Shown: piece after piece, positions 62,935 to 64,000 of the stretch
Layout of the letters: each line of letters opens with the position of its first letter
Numbering within the stretch: position 1 is the first letter of the stretch
DNA from: Arthrobacter sp. MA-N2
GTDB taxonomy: Bacteria; Actinomycetota; Actinomycetes; Actinomycetales; Micrococcaceae
Length of the DNA stretch: 64,000 bases
Direction of reading: 5' to 3'
NCBI RefSeq assembly: GCF_000517125.1
Contig: NZ_KI912155.1
Span: 1,360,924 to 1,424,923, forward strand
The notes under the pieces: generated by a model
Database searches by the model: none
The model's input: the letters and a program-made list of their open reading frames with translations, nothing else
Told to the model about the DNA's origin: nothing
Position numbers and translations under genes: made by a program

Positions 62935-64000
62935 CGCTGCCCCTGCAAAGAGTCCAGGGCCGCGATGGTCTGCGGCGAATAGGCGAACGCATACCGCTCC
63001 CCGGCGTGCACGACGTCGAGGTGAGCCCTGCGCTGCCGGCGCGCGGTCTCGACAAGCGCCTCCAACATTGCCCGTTCGTCGACATGTGCATACTCATCGA
63101 CGGTGGTGGAGATACTACGATGCCCCAAGATCTCCTGGGCCACGTGGGGGCCCGCGACGTCGACCAGCATCTGCGCAACAGTATGACGGAGCATGTGCGG
63201 AGTCGCGTGCACTCCGATCCGTGCAGTGGCCGCCCGGAACGCAGCCTCAAACGCCGGGTAGGCAAGTGGCCGGCCGGCCGCCTGACGGCGGCCTACCCAC
63301 AATGCCTGCGTTGAGGTCTTGCCCCGCTCATCGGTGAAGTATTCATCCAGCAGCGGCCACCAGTCATCGGTCACGGGCACCCGGTGCTCGTCCCGTGCAC
63401 CTTTGAGCAGGACTGTGATCGTGCGGCGACGCCGGTCGACATCGCAAAATCGCATTCCAAGAACACCGTGTCGGCCGTGCTCTCCGCTCCAGTCGCCGAT
63501 CCGCTGGCCCGTGCGGAGCAGGAGCGTCACGATTGCCCGATCGCGGGCGCAGGCCTGCGCCACGGCGATCCTTTCGGCGACCGCCGGGTCGAGGTCCTTC
63601 GGAAGCACGCGAGGCTCCCGGCGACGGAATTCCAACCGAGCGCCGCGGGTGGGCAGCTCCCGGCCCCGCATTCCGTGAAGCGGCCCGGCCTCACCGGTCG
63701 GGACTGGGTTCTCTCGTTCGCCCCAGCGCCCGCTTCCGTTCTGTCGATCCCGCTGGATCAGGAATCCATAGAACGCCGCAAGGGCGGCGAGCCGGTGGTT
63801 CACGGTCCGGGCGGCCCTCGGCTGAGCTGACCGGTCAAGGCCAGCTGCGAACGCACCGATATAGTCGCCGATCAGCGGCTTGGTCACTTCATCCGGCGAC
63901 TTCGGACTCAGCCATCGTCGGAAGTGTTTCACCCCAAGACCGTACGACCTGACCGTGTAGCTGCTGCGGCCCATGACAACCAGCCACTCCACGAACTGCT
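62931..64000 (-). CDS. Tyrosine recombinase (TnpA-like of Tn554-type), 5' end beyond the window
   Basis: At least 356 residues of a phage-integrase-family recombinase: an N-terminal SAM-like domain (GRSSYTVRSYGLGVKHFRRWL), the catalytic Arg in LLLRTGQRIGDW, His-x-x-Arg in TPHMLRHTVAQML and the final His and nucleophile Tyr in LGHRSISTTVDEYAHVDERAM. The frame is open to the window end (FVEWLVVMG), so the true start is outside; a GTG at 63992 is not supported. It overlaps the larger recombinase gene (ATGA), so both are produced together, as in Tn554-like or recombinase-in-tandem elements. Confidence 0.9.
   Translation of the reverse strand, partial: QFVEWLVVMGRSSYTVRSYGLGVKHFRRWLSPKSPDEVTKPLIGDYIGAFAAGLDRSAQPRAARTVNHRLAALAAFYGFLIQRDRQNGSGRWGERENPVPTGEAGPLHGMRGRELPTRGARLEFRRREPRVLPKDLDPAVAERIAVAQACARDRAIVTLLLRTGQRIGDWSGEHGRHGVLGMRFCDVDRRRRTITVLLKGARDEHRVPVTDDWWPLLDEYFTDERGKTSTQALWVGRRQAAGRPLAYPAFEAAFRAATARIGVHATPHMLRHTVAQMLVDVAGPHVAQEILGHRSISTTVDEYAHVDERAMLEALVETARRQRRAHLDVVHAGERYAFAYSPQTIAALDSLQGQR

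Overview
The window is high-GC actinobacterial DNA. Gene content points to Arthrobacter sensu lato (Arthrobacter, Paenarthrobacter or Pseudarthrobacter): a copper methylamine-oxidase-like N-terminus, a MsiK-dependent style sugar ABC set without its own ATPase, a DUF6297/ABC pair, a RamB-type regulator beside aceA, and many long intergenic hairpin repeats. No rRNA, tRNA or CRISPR array was seen. The genus is an inference.

Region 1 (1-11300) is a methylated-amine island in partial decay. Reading leftward from 3537 are a cupin, a DmmA-like zinc-ribbon protein, a flavin/2Fe-2S reductase, a heme-dependent oxidative N-demethylase and the start of a copper amine oxidase. Together these would convert dimethylamine to methylamine, then to ammonia and formaldehyde. 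Facing them is what remains of a ribulose-monophosphate operon: the 5' end of hxlB fused in frame to the 3' end of tal, a pgi with one frameshift, a zwf with an internal deletion fused to the 3' part of opcA, and a further frameshift. An amino-acid-type permease, a second cupin, the 3' end of a transposase gene abutting the 3' end of a trimethylamine monooxygenase gene, a structured segment and a TetR regulator follow. Release of nitrogen looks intact, but the local formaldehyde assimilation genes are wrecked.

Region 2 (11300-16100) holds ordinary housekeeping and conserved genes: a VapB-like protein with a LytR_C membrane protein, a TetR regulator, a FrnE-type DsbA oxidoreductase, a HbpS-like protein and a TolB-like propeller preceded by a coupled 17-codon ORF. 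Region 3 (16100-26900) is a carbohydrate catabolic cluster on the minus strand: a substrate-binding lipoprotein, two permeases, three Gfo/Idh/MocA dehydrogenases, two TIM-barrel isomerase/epimerases and an odd 271-residue protein, with a divergent ROK repressor. The gene mix resembles levoglucosan or 3-keto-sugar pathways, but the substrate is not known.

Region 4 (27000-34200) holds an MFS transporter, the glyoxylate shunt (aceB, aceA) and the divergent RamB-type regulator, then a DUF6036 nucleotidyltransferase-like gene and a DUF1801 gene. Region 5 (34300-57500) is mostly core: an MHS transporter, a queuosine-precursor transporter and tgt, an ABC/DUF6297 exporter pair, an AbiEi-DUF559 protein, SRPBCC, NUDIX, VOC and YdeI-like proteins, a GH76 enzyme, an SDR/acyl-CoA dehydrogenase pair, ppc and a metallophore/heme ABC importer. 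Four families of intergenic inverted repeats are scattered here and in regions 2 to 4, plus one 32-bp tandem repeat that duplicates a stop codon.

Region 6 (57500-64000) is accessory. It has serine-recombinase fragments, a possible 308-bp miniature element with perfect 16-bp terminal repeats enclosing a tiny membrane-protein ORF, an istB (IS21) remnant, and two overlapping tyrosine recombinase genes of Tn554-like layout followed by an Apea-type HEPN protein. The HEPN gene is the best candidate here for an uncharacterised, possibly defensive, cargo gene.
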